Assembly: GCA_964420875.1 (NCBI GenBank)
Contig: CAYQUK010000001.1
Span: 1-64,000, forward strand
Origin: JAUPVO01 sp964420875
GTDB taxonomy: Bacteria > Patescibacteriota > Minisyncoccia > Phycocordibacterales > UBA5272
Length of the DNA: 64,000 nt
Reading direction: 5' to 3'
Positions 50,582 through 58,816 of the stretch are shown in pieces (within the stretch, counting starts at the first letter, position 1; every line of letters starts with the position of its first letter). The notes beneath the pieces were generated by a model. It was not told where the DNA came from, did no database searches, and saw nothing but the letters and a program-made list of their open reading frames with translations. A program made the position numbers and the translations under genes.

Positions 50582-51469
50582 ATGCAAAATCAAACAGGTG
50601 AGTATTATGAATTAATAAAAAAGTATGAAGCGCAGGGTAAAGCCATTGCCCATTTTAATATATCAAGCCTGGATCAATTGCGTGCTATATGTGAAGTTGC
50701 TGATGATTTGCGTGAGCCAGTTATAATAGGTCTCTCAGAAGGTGAGCGTGAATATCTAGGTATTGAGATGGCGCGTAATATAGTAGATGAGATGAAGCGT
50801 GAGTACACTGTGCCAATATTTTTGAACGCTGATCACACTTACAGTTTTGAAAAAGTAAAAGAGGTTGTGGAGGCAGGATATGACAGTGTGATAGTTGATG
50901 GGGCAAAGCTTGCATATGAGGACAATGTAAAACTTGTAAAGACATGTGTCGACTGGGTGCGTGAATATGAAGAAAAAAACAGAAAGAGAGTATTGGTTGA
51001 GGCAGAGCTTGGATATATTGGTCAGTCTTCGTCTCTTAATTCAAAATTACCAGAAGGTGTTAGTGAGACAAATTTAACAACACGCGATCAAGCGAGGGAT
51101 TTTGTGTTGCGTACCGGCATAGACCTATTTGCTCCTGCTATTGGGAATGTTCACGGTATGCTCGTCGACGCCCCAGAGCCAAAGCTTCATGTAGACAGGA
51201 TAAGTGAGATACGTGATGTGGCCGGAGTGCCTCTAGTACTTCATGGAGCCAGTGGCAACACAGATGAGGACCTGCTCAACAGTATCAAGGCTGGTATCAG
51301 TGTCATACATATCAATACTGAGATTAGAAAAGCATTCAGAGACGGCATCAAGGAGTACATAGACGAGAATCCAAATGAAATAGCCCCGTACAAGTTCGAC
51401 CGTGCCGGTGCTGAGGAGATGAAAAAGGTGGTTCGCGCCAAGATGGAACTTTACAAGAATAGTATCTAG
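50582..51469 (+). CDS. fba: Class II fructose-bisphosphate aldolase
   Basis: A 295-residue zinc aldolase. Zinc-site histidines lie in NADHTYSF and in the VHG and LHGASG segments, with catalytic DGAKLAYEDN nearby. Compared with tagatose-bisphosphate aldolases the sequence is compatible with either, but the context (GAPDH, PfkB kinase) favours fructose-1,6-bisphosphate. The next gene follows after 8 bases. Confidence 0.9.
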   Translation: MQNQTGEYYELIKKYEAQGKAIAHFNISSLDQLRAICEVADDLREPVIIGLSEGEREYLGIEMARNIVDEMKREYTVPIFLNADHTYSFEKVKEVVEAGYDSVIVDGAKLAYEDNVKLVKTCVDWVREYEEKNRKRVLVEAELGYIGQSSSLNSKLPEGVSETNLTTRDQARDFVLRTGIDLFAPAIGNVHGMLVDAPEPKLHVDRISEIRDVAGVPLVLHGASGNTDEDLLNSIKAGISVIHINTEIRKAFRDGIKEYIDENPNEIAPYKFDRAGAEEMKKVVRAKMELYKNSI

Positions 51470-51477
51470 AAAAATAA

Positions 51478-52638
51478 ATGTCAGAAAATCATGATTACAA
51501 TGCCGAAGCATTAGAGCTTCATAAGCAGTATGGTGGGAAATTGGAAACAGTTAGTAAATTAAAACTAGATAATCGTGAGGCATTGTCTCGAGCGTATACT
51601 CCTGGCGTGGCGGCTGTGTGTAATGCTATTGCGGCTGACAAGTCTCTCGATAAAGTTCTAACTCTCAAGAAAAATACTGTAGCCATAGTGAGTGACGGGT
51701 CTGCTATATTAGGACTTGGTAATCTCGGTGCATCGGCCGCTATACCAGTGATGGAGGGCAAGGCAGCCATATTAAAAGAGTTTGCAAATGTAGACGCATT
51801 TCCAATTTGTATCGACACTCAGGATACTGAGGAGATAATAAAAATTATCAAAAATATAGCCCCAGTTTTTGGTGGTATCAATCTTGAGGACATTGCCAGT
51901 CCAAAATGTTTTGAGATAGAGGAGAGGCTGCGTGCTGAGCTATCTATCCCTGTGATGCATGATGATCAATGGGGTGCGGCCACCGTTGCGCTCGCTGCAT
52001 TTATCAACTCTATAAAATTGGCTGACAAGAAAAAGGAGGATGTGCGAGTGGTCCTGTCTGGTGTTGGTGCAGCAGGGGTTGCGACAGCGCGCCTCTTGAA
52101 CGCATATGGAGTTAAAAATATTGTTTACGTTGATAGCAAGGGGATAATCAATGAGTCTCGCGCAGACTTGAACAAAGAGAAACTAGAGCTACTTAATAAT
52201 TCAAGTGTTAAAAATCTTTCCGGAGACCTCACTATTGCTGTATCAGGCGCTGACGTTTTTATTGGACTATCTAAACCAAATGTCCTGACGGCTGACATGG
52301 TTAAAACTATGAATAGTAAATCCATAATATTTGGCCTCGCTAATCCAACACCAGAGATAATGCCAGAGCTGGCTCACGAGGCTGGTGCATTCATTGTTGC
52401 CACCGGTCGCAGTGACTATGCAAATCAGATCAACAACTCATTAGTATTCCCAGGATTTTGGCGCGGCGTACTTGATGCTCAATCAGCAGGAACTTATAAG
52501 AAAATAGAGCTCGAGACTTTTGTGACTATCGGCGAGACCTTGGCTAGCTATGTCACTGACTTGCGTACTGATAACATACTTCCAAATATGTTCGACAAAG
52601 GTGTGGTGAAGGTCATAGCGGATATAGTTAGTAAATAA
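51478..52638 (+). CDS. NAD(P)-dependent malic enzyme
   Basis: A 386-residue short-type malic enzyme: malate to pyruvate plus CO2. Tyrosine-containing RAYTPGVA, lysine-bearing IVSDGSAILGLGNLG and metal-binding NLEDI are present. The conserved HDDQHGTA is HDDQWGAA here. NAD-binding GVGAAGVATARL follows. Central position after aldolase suggests a fermentative pyruvate supply. Confidence 0.93.
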   Translation: MSENHDYNAEALELHKQYGGKLETVSKLKLDNREALSRAYTPGVAAVCNAIAADKSLDKVLTLKKNTVAIVSDGSAILGLGNLGASAAIPVMEGKAAILKEFANVDAFPICIDTQDTEEIIKIIKNIAPVFGGINLEDIASPKCFEIEERLRAELSIPVMHDDQWGAATVALAAFINSIKLADKKKEDVRVVLSGVGAAGVATARLLNAYGVKNIVYVDSKGIINESRADLNKEKLELLNNSSVKNLSGDLTIAVSGADVFIGLSKPNVLTADMVKTMNSKSIIFGLANPTPEIMPELAHEAGAFIVATGRSDYANQINNSLVFPGFWRGVLDAQSAGTYKKIELETFVTIGETLASYVTDLRTDNILPNMFDKGVVKVIADIVSK

Positions 52639-52648
52639 TTTAAAAAAT

Positions 52649-53338
52649 ATGGAACAAATAATTAATTTTTTAAGTGGGGAGTTCTTAATTACATATTTAC
52701 CAGTTATTGCCTCACTGGCTGTTATTGAGGTCTTGCTATCAATTGATAACGCACTCGTTAATGCCTCACTCGCCGAGCCGCTACCTGAAAAGCAACGCAA
52801 GCTGGCAATCAGATTGGGAATACTTGGAGGGGCGGGGTTGCGCCTCGTGGCATTATTTTTCGCGACCCTGATTATTCAAAACAAATGGATATTGATTATT
52901 GGTGGACTGTATCTCATATACCTAGCAGTTGATCATCTTTATATTAAAAAGGCTGATGATGGGCACAACTTGAAATACAAGACCACATTTGCGGCTGTGA
53001 TAATGCAGATAGTTTTTGCTGATGCGGTATTCTCGATTGATAATGTTGTCTCTGCTGTTGGGCTATCTCACAATTATTATGTGGTTGTGTCTGGTGTGCT
53101 GATCGGTATAGTGTCTATGCTTTTTGTTACCACTCTGGTATCGGCTATTATTCACAAACATCCACCACTCAAAAAGGCAGCATATGTGATAGTCGGGCTG
53201 ATCGGCGTTGTATTGCTATTCGAGACTGTTGTTGGTGTACATATTGGAGAAATTGTAAAGTTCGCAGTCATAATGAGTGTGCTATTTACTGCTTATATTT
53301 TCAGTCATAGGCAAAACAAGAAAAAGCTAATATACTAG
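52649..53338 (+). CDS. TerC-family membrane protein
   Basis: The 229-residue protein has seven membrane segments and the two TerC Asp-Asn motifs (LLSIDNALVNA, VFSIDNVVSA). TerC/Alx proteins export manganese or participate in metal homeostasis during secretion; tellurite resistance is a historical name. It is linked to the redox/repair genes downstream. Confidence 0.88.
   Translation: MEQIINFLSGEFLITYLPVIASLAVIEVLLSIDNALVNASLAEPLPEKQRKLAIRLGILGGAGLRLVALFFATLIIQNKWILIIGGLYLIYLAVDHLYIKKADDGHNLKYKTTFAAVIMQIVFADAVFSIDNVVSAVGLSHNYYVVVSGVLIGIVSMLFVTTLVSAIIHKHPPLKKAAYVIVGLIGVVLLFETVVGVHIGEIVKFAVIMSVLFTAYIFSHRQNKKKLIY
53331..53336 (+). promoter_or_regulatory. -10 box, leaderless promoter of bcp
   Basis: TATACT is followed by 6 bases and the ATG at 53343; it lies inside the 3' end of the terC gene. 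Confidence 0.55.
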
Positions 53339-53342
53339 TAGT

Positions 53343-53798
53343 ATGTTAAGGGTAGGAAATAAAGCTCCCAAATTCGAACTCCCAGATCAAGATGGCAAGA
53401 CTCACAAGTTGTCTGACTATCTCGGCAAAAAGGTATTGATATATTTTTATCCAAAAGACGATACACCGGGGTGTACTACAGAAGCGTGCAACTTTCGTGA
53501 CAATTTTGCAGACATGTCAAAGATGGGTCTAGTTGTATTAGGTGTGAGTAAGGATAGTGTAAAGAGTCACAAGAAATTTGTAGACAAATATGATCTCAAT
53601 TTCCCAATATTGTCTGATGAGTCTACAGAGATGATACAGGCTTATGGTGCGTGGAGACTAAAGAAATTCATGGGCCGCGAATACATGGGTATCGAGCGTA
53701 TGAGTGTACTCATCGATGAGACTGGCAAGGTAGCAAAAATATACGAGGCCGTAAAACCTGCAGTACATACCCAGGAGGTGATGGGTGACATGAAGTAA
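53343..53798 (+). CDS. bcp: Thiol peroxidase, Bcp/PrxQ type
   Basis: A 151-residue atypical 2-Cys peroxiredoxin reducing peroxides. The peroxidatic motif is DDTPGCTTEACNFRD with both Cys at spacing 5, as in PrxQ. KVLIYFYPKDDTPG marks the family. It probably protects the cell from oxygen leaks from a host. Confidence 0.94.
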   Translation: MLRVGNKAPKFELPDQDGKTHKLSDYLGKKVLIYFYPKDDTPGCTTEACNFRDNFADMSKMGLVVLGVSKDSVKSHKKFVDKYDLNFPILSDESTEMIQAYGAWRLKKFMGREYMGIERMSVLIDETGKVAKIYEAVKPAVHTQEVMGDMK

Positions 53799-53802
53799 AA
53801 GT

Positions 53803-54375
53803 ATGCAAACAGCGATAATTATTCATGGGATGCCGGACAAAGACGAGTATTTTAATGTGGAAGGGGATTCACAGTCTAATTCACATTGGATACCGTGGCT
53901 GCAACAGCAATTGATTGTTAATGACGTCAGTACTCAGACACCGGATATGCCAGAAGCATATGAACCAGATTATCAAAAGTGGTTAAGTGTTTTTGATAAC
54001 TTTAAAATAAATGAGAATACTATTCTGGTTGGACATAGCTGTGGTGCTGGATTTATAATTAGATATTTGTCAGAGAATAATGTAAAAGTTGGTGATGTGT
54101 ATTTGGTTGCTCCATGGCTAGATACTGATAAAACCTTAAACACAAACTTTTTTGATTTTGAAATAGACGATAGTATTGCCGACAAAACAAAAGGTATCAA
54201 TCTGATCTATTCAACAGACGACTATGCAGATGTGATAAGTAGTGTAAGTAAAATAGTAGAAAAAGTGGATGGTGTTAATGTTATTAAATTTGAAAACAAA
54301 AAACATTTTACATTTGAAGATATGAAAACCGCAAAGTTTCCAGAGTTGCTAGATTTAATTTTAAGTAAAAAGTAA
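53803..54375 (+). CDS. RBBP9/YdeN-like serine hydrolase
   Basis: A 190-residue alpha/beta hydrolase of the RBBP9/YdeN family. Nucleophile in GHSCGAGF, a likely acid in LIYSTDDYADVI and a His in KKHFTFEDM. The substrate is unknown. Gap of 4 bases after bcp, and the AlkA gene begins one base after its stop. Confidence 0.85.
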   Translation: MQTAIIIHGMPDKDEYFNVEGDSQSNSHWIPWLQQQLIVNDVSTQTPDMPEAYEPDYQKWLSVFDNFKINENTILVGHSCGAGFIIRYLSENNVKVGDVYLVAPWLDTDKTLNTNFFDFEIDDSIADKTKGINLIYSTDDYADVISSVSKIVEKVDGVNVIKFENKKHFTFEDMKTAKFPELLDLILSKK

Positions 54376-54376
54376 A

Positions 54377-55009
54377 ATGCAAAAGGAAATTAATTATCTT
54401 AAAAAAGTTGATCCGAAATTGGGAGAGGTATTGCATGGAAAACTTGAGAAAATAGTACCCGAGTTATCGGTGTACGAGTCACTACTTTCATCCATCATCA
54501 GTCAGCAGGTGTCGACCGCAGCAGCGAGGAGTATTAAAAATAAATTTAAGGGTGTGTTTGGTGACAAGTGGCCAACATGTGAGCAATTAATAAAAGTAAA
54601 ACCAGAAAAATTGCGAGCGGCTGGATTGTCAGGACAAAAATGTGGCTATGTTAAAAATGTGGCGACTTTTTTTAAAGAGAAGGATTTGCATCAATATGAC
54701 TTTGATAGTATGTCTGACGAGGAGATAATTGAGATGCTGACTGAGATAGTTGGAGTGGGTAGGTGGACTGTGGAGATGATATTAATATTTACTCTCGGCA
54801 GAGCAGATGTATTTGCTATAAAAGATGGAGGTCTGATCAATGGTGTGATGAGGCTTTATAAACTTGAAAAGTATCACCCAAAATCAGGGGATGCAAAAGC
54901 ATTGAAACAAAAAGACTTTGAAAAGAAAATACTCAAAATCACTGACAAGTGGTCTCCATATCGCTCGACAGCGAGTAGATATATTTGGGCGTATAAGGAT
55001 GGTGAGTAA
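54377..55009 (+). CDS. alkA: DNA-3-methyladenine glycosylase, AlkA-like
   Basis: A 210-residue HhH-GPD glycosylase that excises alkylated bases. The HhH motif is LTEIVGVGRWTVEMIL and the catalytic Asp is in VFAIKDGGL. N-terminal IISQQVS matches the family. Without the N-terminal AlkA subdomain the protein resembles the short Mag/AlkA form. Repair context with Ogt supports it. Confidence 0.88.
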   Translation: MQKEINYLKKVDPKLGEVLHGKLEKIVPELSVYESLLSSIISQQVSTAAARSIKNKFKGVFGDKWPTCEQLIKVKPEKLRAAGLSGQKCGYVKNVATFFKEKDLHQYDFDSMSDEEIIEMLTEIVGVGRWTVEMILIFTLGRADVFAIKDGGLINGVMRLYKLEKYHPKSGDAKALKQKDFEKKILKITDKWSPYRSTASRYIWAYKDGE

Positions 55010-55026
55010 GGGTGTATAATTAAGAT

Positions 55027-55494
55027 ATGAAAAATACCACATTGTTATTTTTGATAAAAAAAGACTCTGATAGAGTTAGTGATGTTATGCTCGCAATGAA
55101 GAAAATAGGTTTTGGAATAGGTAGATATAATGGTGTAGGAGGAAAAGTGAAAGAGGGTGAGAGTGTTGAGGACGCAACAGTCCGAGAGACAAGTGAAGAG
55201 ATAGGCGTTAGTGTGGATATAAAAGATTTGAACAAGGTCGGAGAAATTGAATTTCGATTTCAAGATAAAAGTGAGTGGAATCAAGTGGTACACATATATA
55301 CAACAGAGATATGGTCTGGCGAGCCAACAGAGTCAGAAGAGATGAAGCCATACTGGTACAAGGTGGAGGATATACCATACAATGACATGTGGGAGGATGA
55401 TAAGTATTGGTTACCAAAAGTTTTAAATGGTGAATATGTTAAGGGTTACTGCCTATTCGATAGTAATCAGAAAATAATCGAACATAATTTATAA
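55027..55494 (+). CDS. MTH1-like Nudix hydrolase
   Basis: A 155-residue Nudix protein. The Nudix box is GGKVKEGESVEDATVRETSEEIG. The segment EEMKPYWYKVEDIPYNDMWEDDKYW closely follows the human MTH1 pattern (8-oxo-dGTPase), including the WxxDxxYW residues. It would sanitise oxidised nucleotides. It lies between AlkA and Ogt. Confidence 0.9.
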   Translation: MKNTTLLFLIKKDSDRVSDVMLAMKKIGFGIGRYNGVGGKVKEGESVEDATVRETSEEIGVSVDIKDLNKVGEIEFRFQDKSEWNQVVHIYTTEIWSGEPTESEEMKPYWYKVEDIPYNDMWEDDKYWLPKVLNGEYVKGYCLFDSNQKIIEHNL

Positions 55495-55495
55495 T

Positions 55496-55795
55496 ATGAA
55501 AAAAGTCATTGCAAAAGTTAGCTTTAGAGAAAAGGTGTTGGGTGTGGTGAGGGGCATCAAAGAAGGGAAGGTAATGACTTATAAATCTGTCGCCGAAAAG
55601 GCTGGGAATAAAAATGCGAGTAGATCGGTGGGGAACTTTATGAAGGCTAATTATGACAAGACTGTGCCATGTCATCGTGTGGTGCGTAGCGATGGAGTGG
55701 TAGGTGATTATAATCGTGGAGGCAAAACAAAAAAGATATCAATACTCAAAAAAGAAGGTGTAAGGTTTAATGGTGAAAAAGTAGTTTTGAAATAA
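55496..55795 (+). CDS. Alkyltransferase DNA-binding domain protein, Ogt/MGMT type
   Basis: The 99-residue protein is only the C-terminal domain of Ogt/MGMT. The reactive cysteine motif PCHRVV is intact, with YKSVAEKAGN and NARSVGN (here NASRSVGN) DNA-binding elements. Repair of O6-alkylguanine is expected, although the usual N-terminal domain is absent. ATG follows the Nudix stop by one base. Confidence 0.87.
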   Translation: MKKVIAKVSFREKVLGVVRGIKEGKVMTYKSVAEKAGNKNASRSVGNFMKANYDKTVPCHRVVRSDGVVGDYNRGGKTKKISILKKEGVRFNGEKVVLK

Positions 55796-55799
55796 GTCT

Positions 55800-56048
55800 A
55801 TGAAAGGGAATAAAGTAGAAATACCAAAAGATGCACCAGAAATAGGAAAGGTTTACAGGCATTATAAAGGTGACCTGTATAAGGTTTATTGTTTAGCTTT
55901 GGACTCAGTACTCGATACTTATACTGTTGTCTACGAACCAATGTATGAAAACCCAGACGCAAAGTATTTTGTAAGGCCAATTGAAATGTGGTTTGAAGAA
56001 GTTGACTATAATGGGCAGATTTTGAAAAGATTTACTTTAGTGGACTAA
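55800..56048 (+). CDS. DUF1653 protein (82 aa)
   Basis: The family pattern YRHYKGDLYKVY...VVYEPMY...FVRPIEMWFEEV...ILKRF matches DUF1653, a small domain of unknown function often found next to nucleotide or repair genes. Starts 4 bases after the alkyltransferase stop and is the last member of the repair run. Confidence 0.83.
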   Translation: MKGNKVEIPKDAPEIGKVYRHYKGDLYKVYCLALDSVLDTYTVVYEPMYENPDAKYFVRPIEMWFEEVDYNGQILKRFTLVD

Positions 56049-56088
56049 AGAATCATTTTGGTTTTTGTGTTAGAATCCAGACAAAGAA

Positions 56089-57348
56089 ATGGAAAAGAAA
56101 TTTGGATTTACAATAGAAAAGAAAAGTAGTGAGGCGGTGCTCGCTAGGGTCGGGGTGATACATACTCCGCACGGTGACATACAGACTCCAGCATTTATCC
56201 CAGTTGGAACGAAGGCAACTGTGAAGGCTTTGTCTGTGGCTGATATCAAAAATACTTTGGGGCAGGCAGTACTCGCCAACACTTATCATCTATATCTACA
56301 GCCAGGGGTAGAGATAGTTGCAAAGCATGGAGGGTTCGCAAAGATGATGCATTGGGAACAAAATGGCAGAGTATTACCAACTTTTACTGACTCAGGAGGA
56401 TTCCAAGTTTTCTCACTTGGCGCTGCATATGATACAGGTGTAAGTAAAATAGCAACAAGTGCACAGTTGTCAGCTAAACAAAAACAAACAACTGATGAAA
56501 AAGGTGAGGTAAAAATCAAGGCCTCAAATAGTCAGATGGCGCGCATCGACGAGGATGGGGTGACTTTTAAATCATTTGTCGACGGATCATCACACAGGTT
56601 CACTCCAGAAAGCAGTATGCAAATACAGCATGCACTCGGGGCTGATATATTTTTTGCATTTGACGAGTGTACTTCACCACTCGCACCATATGAATATCAG
56701 ATCAAGGCGATGGAGAGGACACATCGCTGGGCAAAGAGATGTATAGATGAGCACAAGAGGTTGGGAGTGAGCGAGGCGACGGGTGAGCAGCAGGCTTTGT
56801 TTGCTGTTGTCCAAGGTGGGGCATTTGAGGACCTTCGTAAACAGAGCGCGGAGACACTTGGTGCCATGGATTTTGACGGATTTGGTATCGGTGGGTCATT
56901 TACAAAAGAGGACATGGGTAAAACTGTAAAGAGTGCGACGGAGAACTTGCCAGAGGGCAAGCCTCGCCATCTCTTGGGCATAGGTGAGCCAATAGACTTC
57001 TTTTTAGGTGTGGAGTACGGTATAGATACTTTTGACTGTGTATCGCCAACTCGCATCGCTAGACATGGTGTAATATATACATATGATGGTAAGGTAAATA
57101 TATCTAATGCAAAATACAAAGATGACATGAGCCCTATATCAAATGACATCAACTCACCATATCACGACTATACAAAAAGCTATCTCGCGCATCTATTCAG
57201 AGCAGAGGAAATGCTAGCTGGCACTATTGCCTCGGCACACAATCTATATTTTATGATAAAACTTGTGAGCGATATACGCCAATCAATAATTGATGATAGA
57301 TTTTTCGAATTTAAAAAAGAATTCTGCGATAGGTACTATAAAAAATAA
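56089..57348 (+). CDS. tgt: tRNA-guanine transglycosylase (Tgt), zinc site degenerate
   Basis: A 419-residue Tgt exchanging guanine 34 for preQ1 or queuine. Recognition motifs TDSGGFQVFSL, DFDGFGIGGSF and FDCVSPTRIARHG are present, the last with the nucleophilic Asp region. The C-terminal zinc site is altered: the three Cys of C-x-C-x2-C are D353, N355 and Y358, while H368 stays. A roughly 30-residue insertion follows FSLGAAYD (about 118-165). Other queuosine genes are not in the window. A Tgt that works without structural zinc is inferred. Confidence 0.9.
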   Translation: MEKKFGFTIEKKSSEAVLARVGVIHTPHGDIQTPAFIPVGTKATVKALSVADIKNTLGQAVLANTYHLYLQPGVEIVAKHGGFAKMMHWEQNGRVLPTFTDSGGFQVFSLGAAYDTGVSKIATSAQLSAKQKQTTDEKGEVKIKASNSQMARIDEDGVTFKSFVDGSSHRFTPESSMQIQHALGADIFFAFDECTSPLAPYEYQIKAMERTHRWAKRCIDEHKRLGVSEATGEQQALFAVVQGGAFEDLRKQSAETLGAMDFDGFGIGGSFTKEDMGKTVKSATENLPEGKPRHLLGIGEPIDFFLGVEYGIDTFDCVSPTRIARHGVIYTYDGKVNISNAKYKDDMSPISNDINSPYHDYTKSYLAHLFRAEEMLAGTIASAHNLYFMIKLVSDIRQSIIDDRFFEFKKEFCDRYYKK

Positions 57349-57374
57349 ACGGTGACGGAAATGCGTCACCGTTT
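57347..57374 (-). terminator. Terminator of islet e overlapping the tgt stop
   Basis: An 11-bp perfect stem (57364-57374 with 57347-57357, loop six bases) is followed on the minus strand by ATTTTTT. The TGA of the 57-aa gene lies in its first arm. Confidence 0.85.
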
Positions 57375-57539
57375 GGCGAAAAATATTGCCCAGATTATGA
57401 AGCCGAGAAATGTCCCGTTCAAGAGGAGACAGACAGCCCAGTTGGCAATCCTTTGTGGCAAGCTGTCTTCCCAGACGAACATTTCCAGCTCTGTTTTTAT
57501 CTTTTGTGAACAGTATTCCCAGAACTCTGGTGTATACAT
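57366..57539 (-). CDS. Atypical single-pass membrane protein, 57 aa (islet e)
   Basis: A short frame begins MYTPEFWEYCSQKIK, has an acidic/Trp-rich segment and one membrane helix near residues 35-54, ending FFAKR. AAGGAG lies 6 bases before the ATG, and a promoter (TTGCCA, 17 bases, TAGTAT) is upstream. The stop codon lies inside the terminator stem, so the unit is extremely compact. No family is recognised. The higher-GC codon use and the signals match the four other islets. Confidence 0.62.
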   Translation of the reverse strand: MYTPEFWEYCSQKIKTELEMFVWEDSLPQRIANWAVCLLLNGTFLGFIIWAIFFAKR

Positions 57540-57562
57540 GATTTTCTCCTTTCTGCTTTAAA

Positions 57563-57591
57563 ATACTACTCCTTTTATCAAATGTTGGCAA
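57563..57591 (-). promoter_or_regulatory. Sigma-70-type promoter of islet e
   Basis: On the minus strand TTGCCA (57586-57591) and TAGTAT (57563-57568) are separated by exactly 17 bases; the leader is about 17 bases and contains the Shine-Dalgarno. Confidence 0.66.
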
Positions 57592-57686
57592 TATTGGATA
57601 TTGTAAAATCAATGCGTGATATACTTTATAGATACTAACTCTGGTCCAAACCATTTAGTAGATTATTAAATTAAAAAACAAAAAAT

Positions 57687-58496
57687 ATGAAAAAATATCA
57701 AGTATTAGGATTAGCTGTTATGGCAACATTTGCTTTGGCTAGTGCACAGGATGGCATGATGCCACCTACTTCTGTATCAGCAGAATTGAGAGCGTCAACA
57801 ACGATGCCAAAACCAAAAATTATGCCACCACTTAGGCAGGAAATCAAAGAGATTAGAAATACTGCTCGTGATGCAGAGATGGAAAAATGGGAAGGTAAGT
57901 CTGCCTCGAGTACAGGCCCAAGACGTGAACTGATCGAGGACAGAAAAGAAATGCGTGATCAAAATCAAGGAGATAGAAAAGAATTGCGTATGGATACACG
58001 TGAGCAAATGAAAAATGCCTCATCTTCAGATGAGCGCCGTGCAATAATGGAAGACGCTAGGGGTAAACGTGAAGATATGCGTGCCTCAAATACAGAAGAG
58101 AGAAAAGAGATGAATGAGAGATCTAGAGAGTTAGCAAAAAATAGAGTTGCTCAAACTGTAGAGAGATTAAAAATGGTAACTGTGCACCTTGAAAATGCAT
58201 TAACTAGAACTGAGAAATTCATAGCAGATAAAAAGGCCTCTACAACAGTGGATATGTCTAAATACGAAACAATGCTAACAAAAGCTAAATCATCTTTAGC
58301 TAATGTAAAGTCAGGCATAGCTGGTGTCGAGGTTATGGTGTCAGCATCTACAACATTAACAGTTGAAAACAAAGATGCTATTAAGGTCTCTGTTAAGTCA
58401 GTACAAGATAATATTAAAATTTTCCAAGATGATTTGAAGGTTTTATTAAGTGGTCTAAAGGACAGATCTATGTGGGATTTAAAGTCAGCAAAATAA
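57687..58496 (+). CDS. Exported charged helical protein
   Basis: The 269-residue protein has a signal peptide (MKKYQVLGLAVMATFALASA, cleavage near 20), then a long Arg/Glu/Lys-rich helical region (about residues 50-150, RKEMRDQNQGDRKELRMDTREQ-type repeats) and a Ser/Thr-Val-rich helical C-terminal part. Similar exported proteins are common in Parcubacteria; function unknown. Leader with TATACT near 57621 and no Shine-Dalgarno. Confidence 0.75.
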   Translation: MKKYQVLGLAVMATFALASAQDGMMPPTSVSAELRASTTMPKPKIMPPLRQEIKEIRNTARDAEMEKWEGKSASSTGPRRELIEDRKEMRDQNQGDRKELRMDTREQMKNASSSDERRAIMEDARGKREDMRASNTEERKEMNERSRELAKNRVAQTVERLKMVTVHLENALTRTEKFIADKKASTTVDMSKYETMLTKAKSSLANVKSGIAGVEVMVSASTTLTVENKDAIKVSVKSVQDNIKIFQDDLKVLLSGLKDRSMWDLKSAK

Positions 58497-58503
58497 TAAT
58501 TCT

Positions 58504-58746
58504 ATGAACAAAACAACTATAATTAGTACGGTGATTGTAATAGTGTTAGTGGTTGGGGGTTGGTATTTTTATACAACAATGAATACTGAGCCAGCTGTAG
58601 ATGTAAAAGCAGAAATGCAAAGTGTTATAAAAAGTGATGCGACAAAGGACCAGAGCACACAACCAGAGGATATTTCTGCATCAGTTGATAATGTAGACAT
58701 GGATGCACTCAATGCTCAGATCAGCGCTGATATGGGTAGTTTCTAA
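58504..58746 (+). CDS. Small bitopic protein (80 aa)
   Basis: One N-terminal membrane helix (about residues 6-24, IISTVIVIVLVVGGWYFY) is followed by an acidic, Ser/Ala-rich tail of 50 residues outside the membrane. It follows the exported helical protein by 7 bases and probably belongs to the same transcript. No family is recognised. Confidence 0.65.
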   Translation: MNKTTIISTVIVIVLVVGGWYFYTTMNTEPAVDVKAEMQSVIKSDATKDQSTQPEDISASVDNVDMDALNAQISADMGSF

Positions 58747-58816
58747 TTAAATATTCTATAATTTAGTTAACAAAAAAGTGGTCGAAAAGGCTGCTTTTTT
58801 GTGTTAGTATTAATAT

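Noticed and set aside
56697..57152. 151-residue minus-strand frame
   Set aside because: Antisense shadow of tgt.
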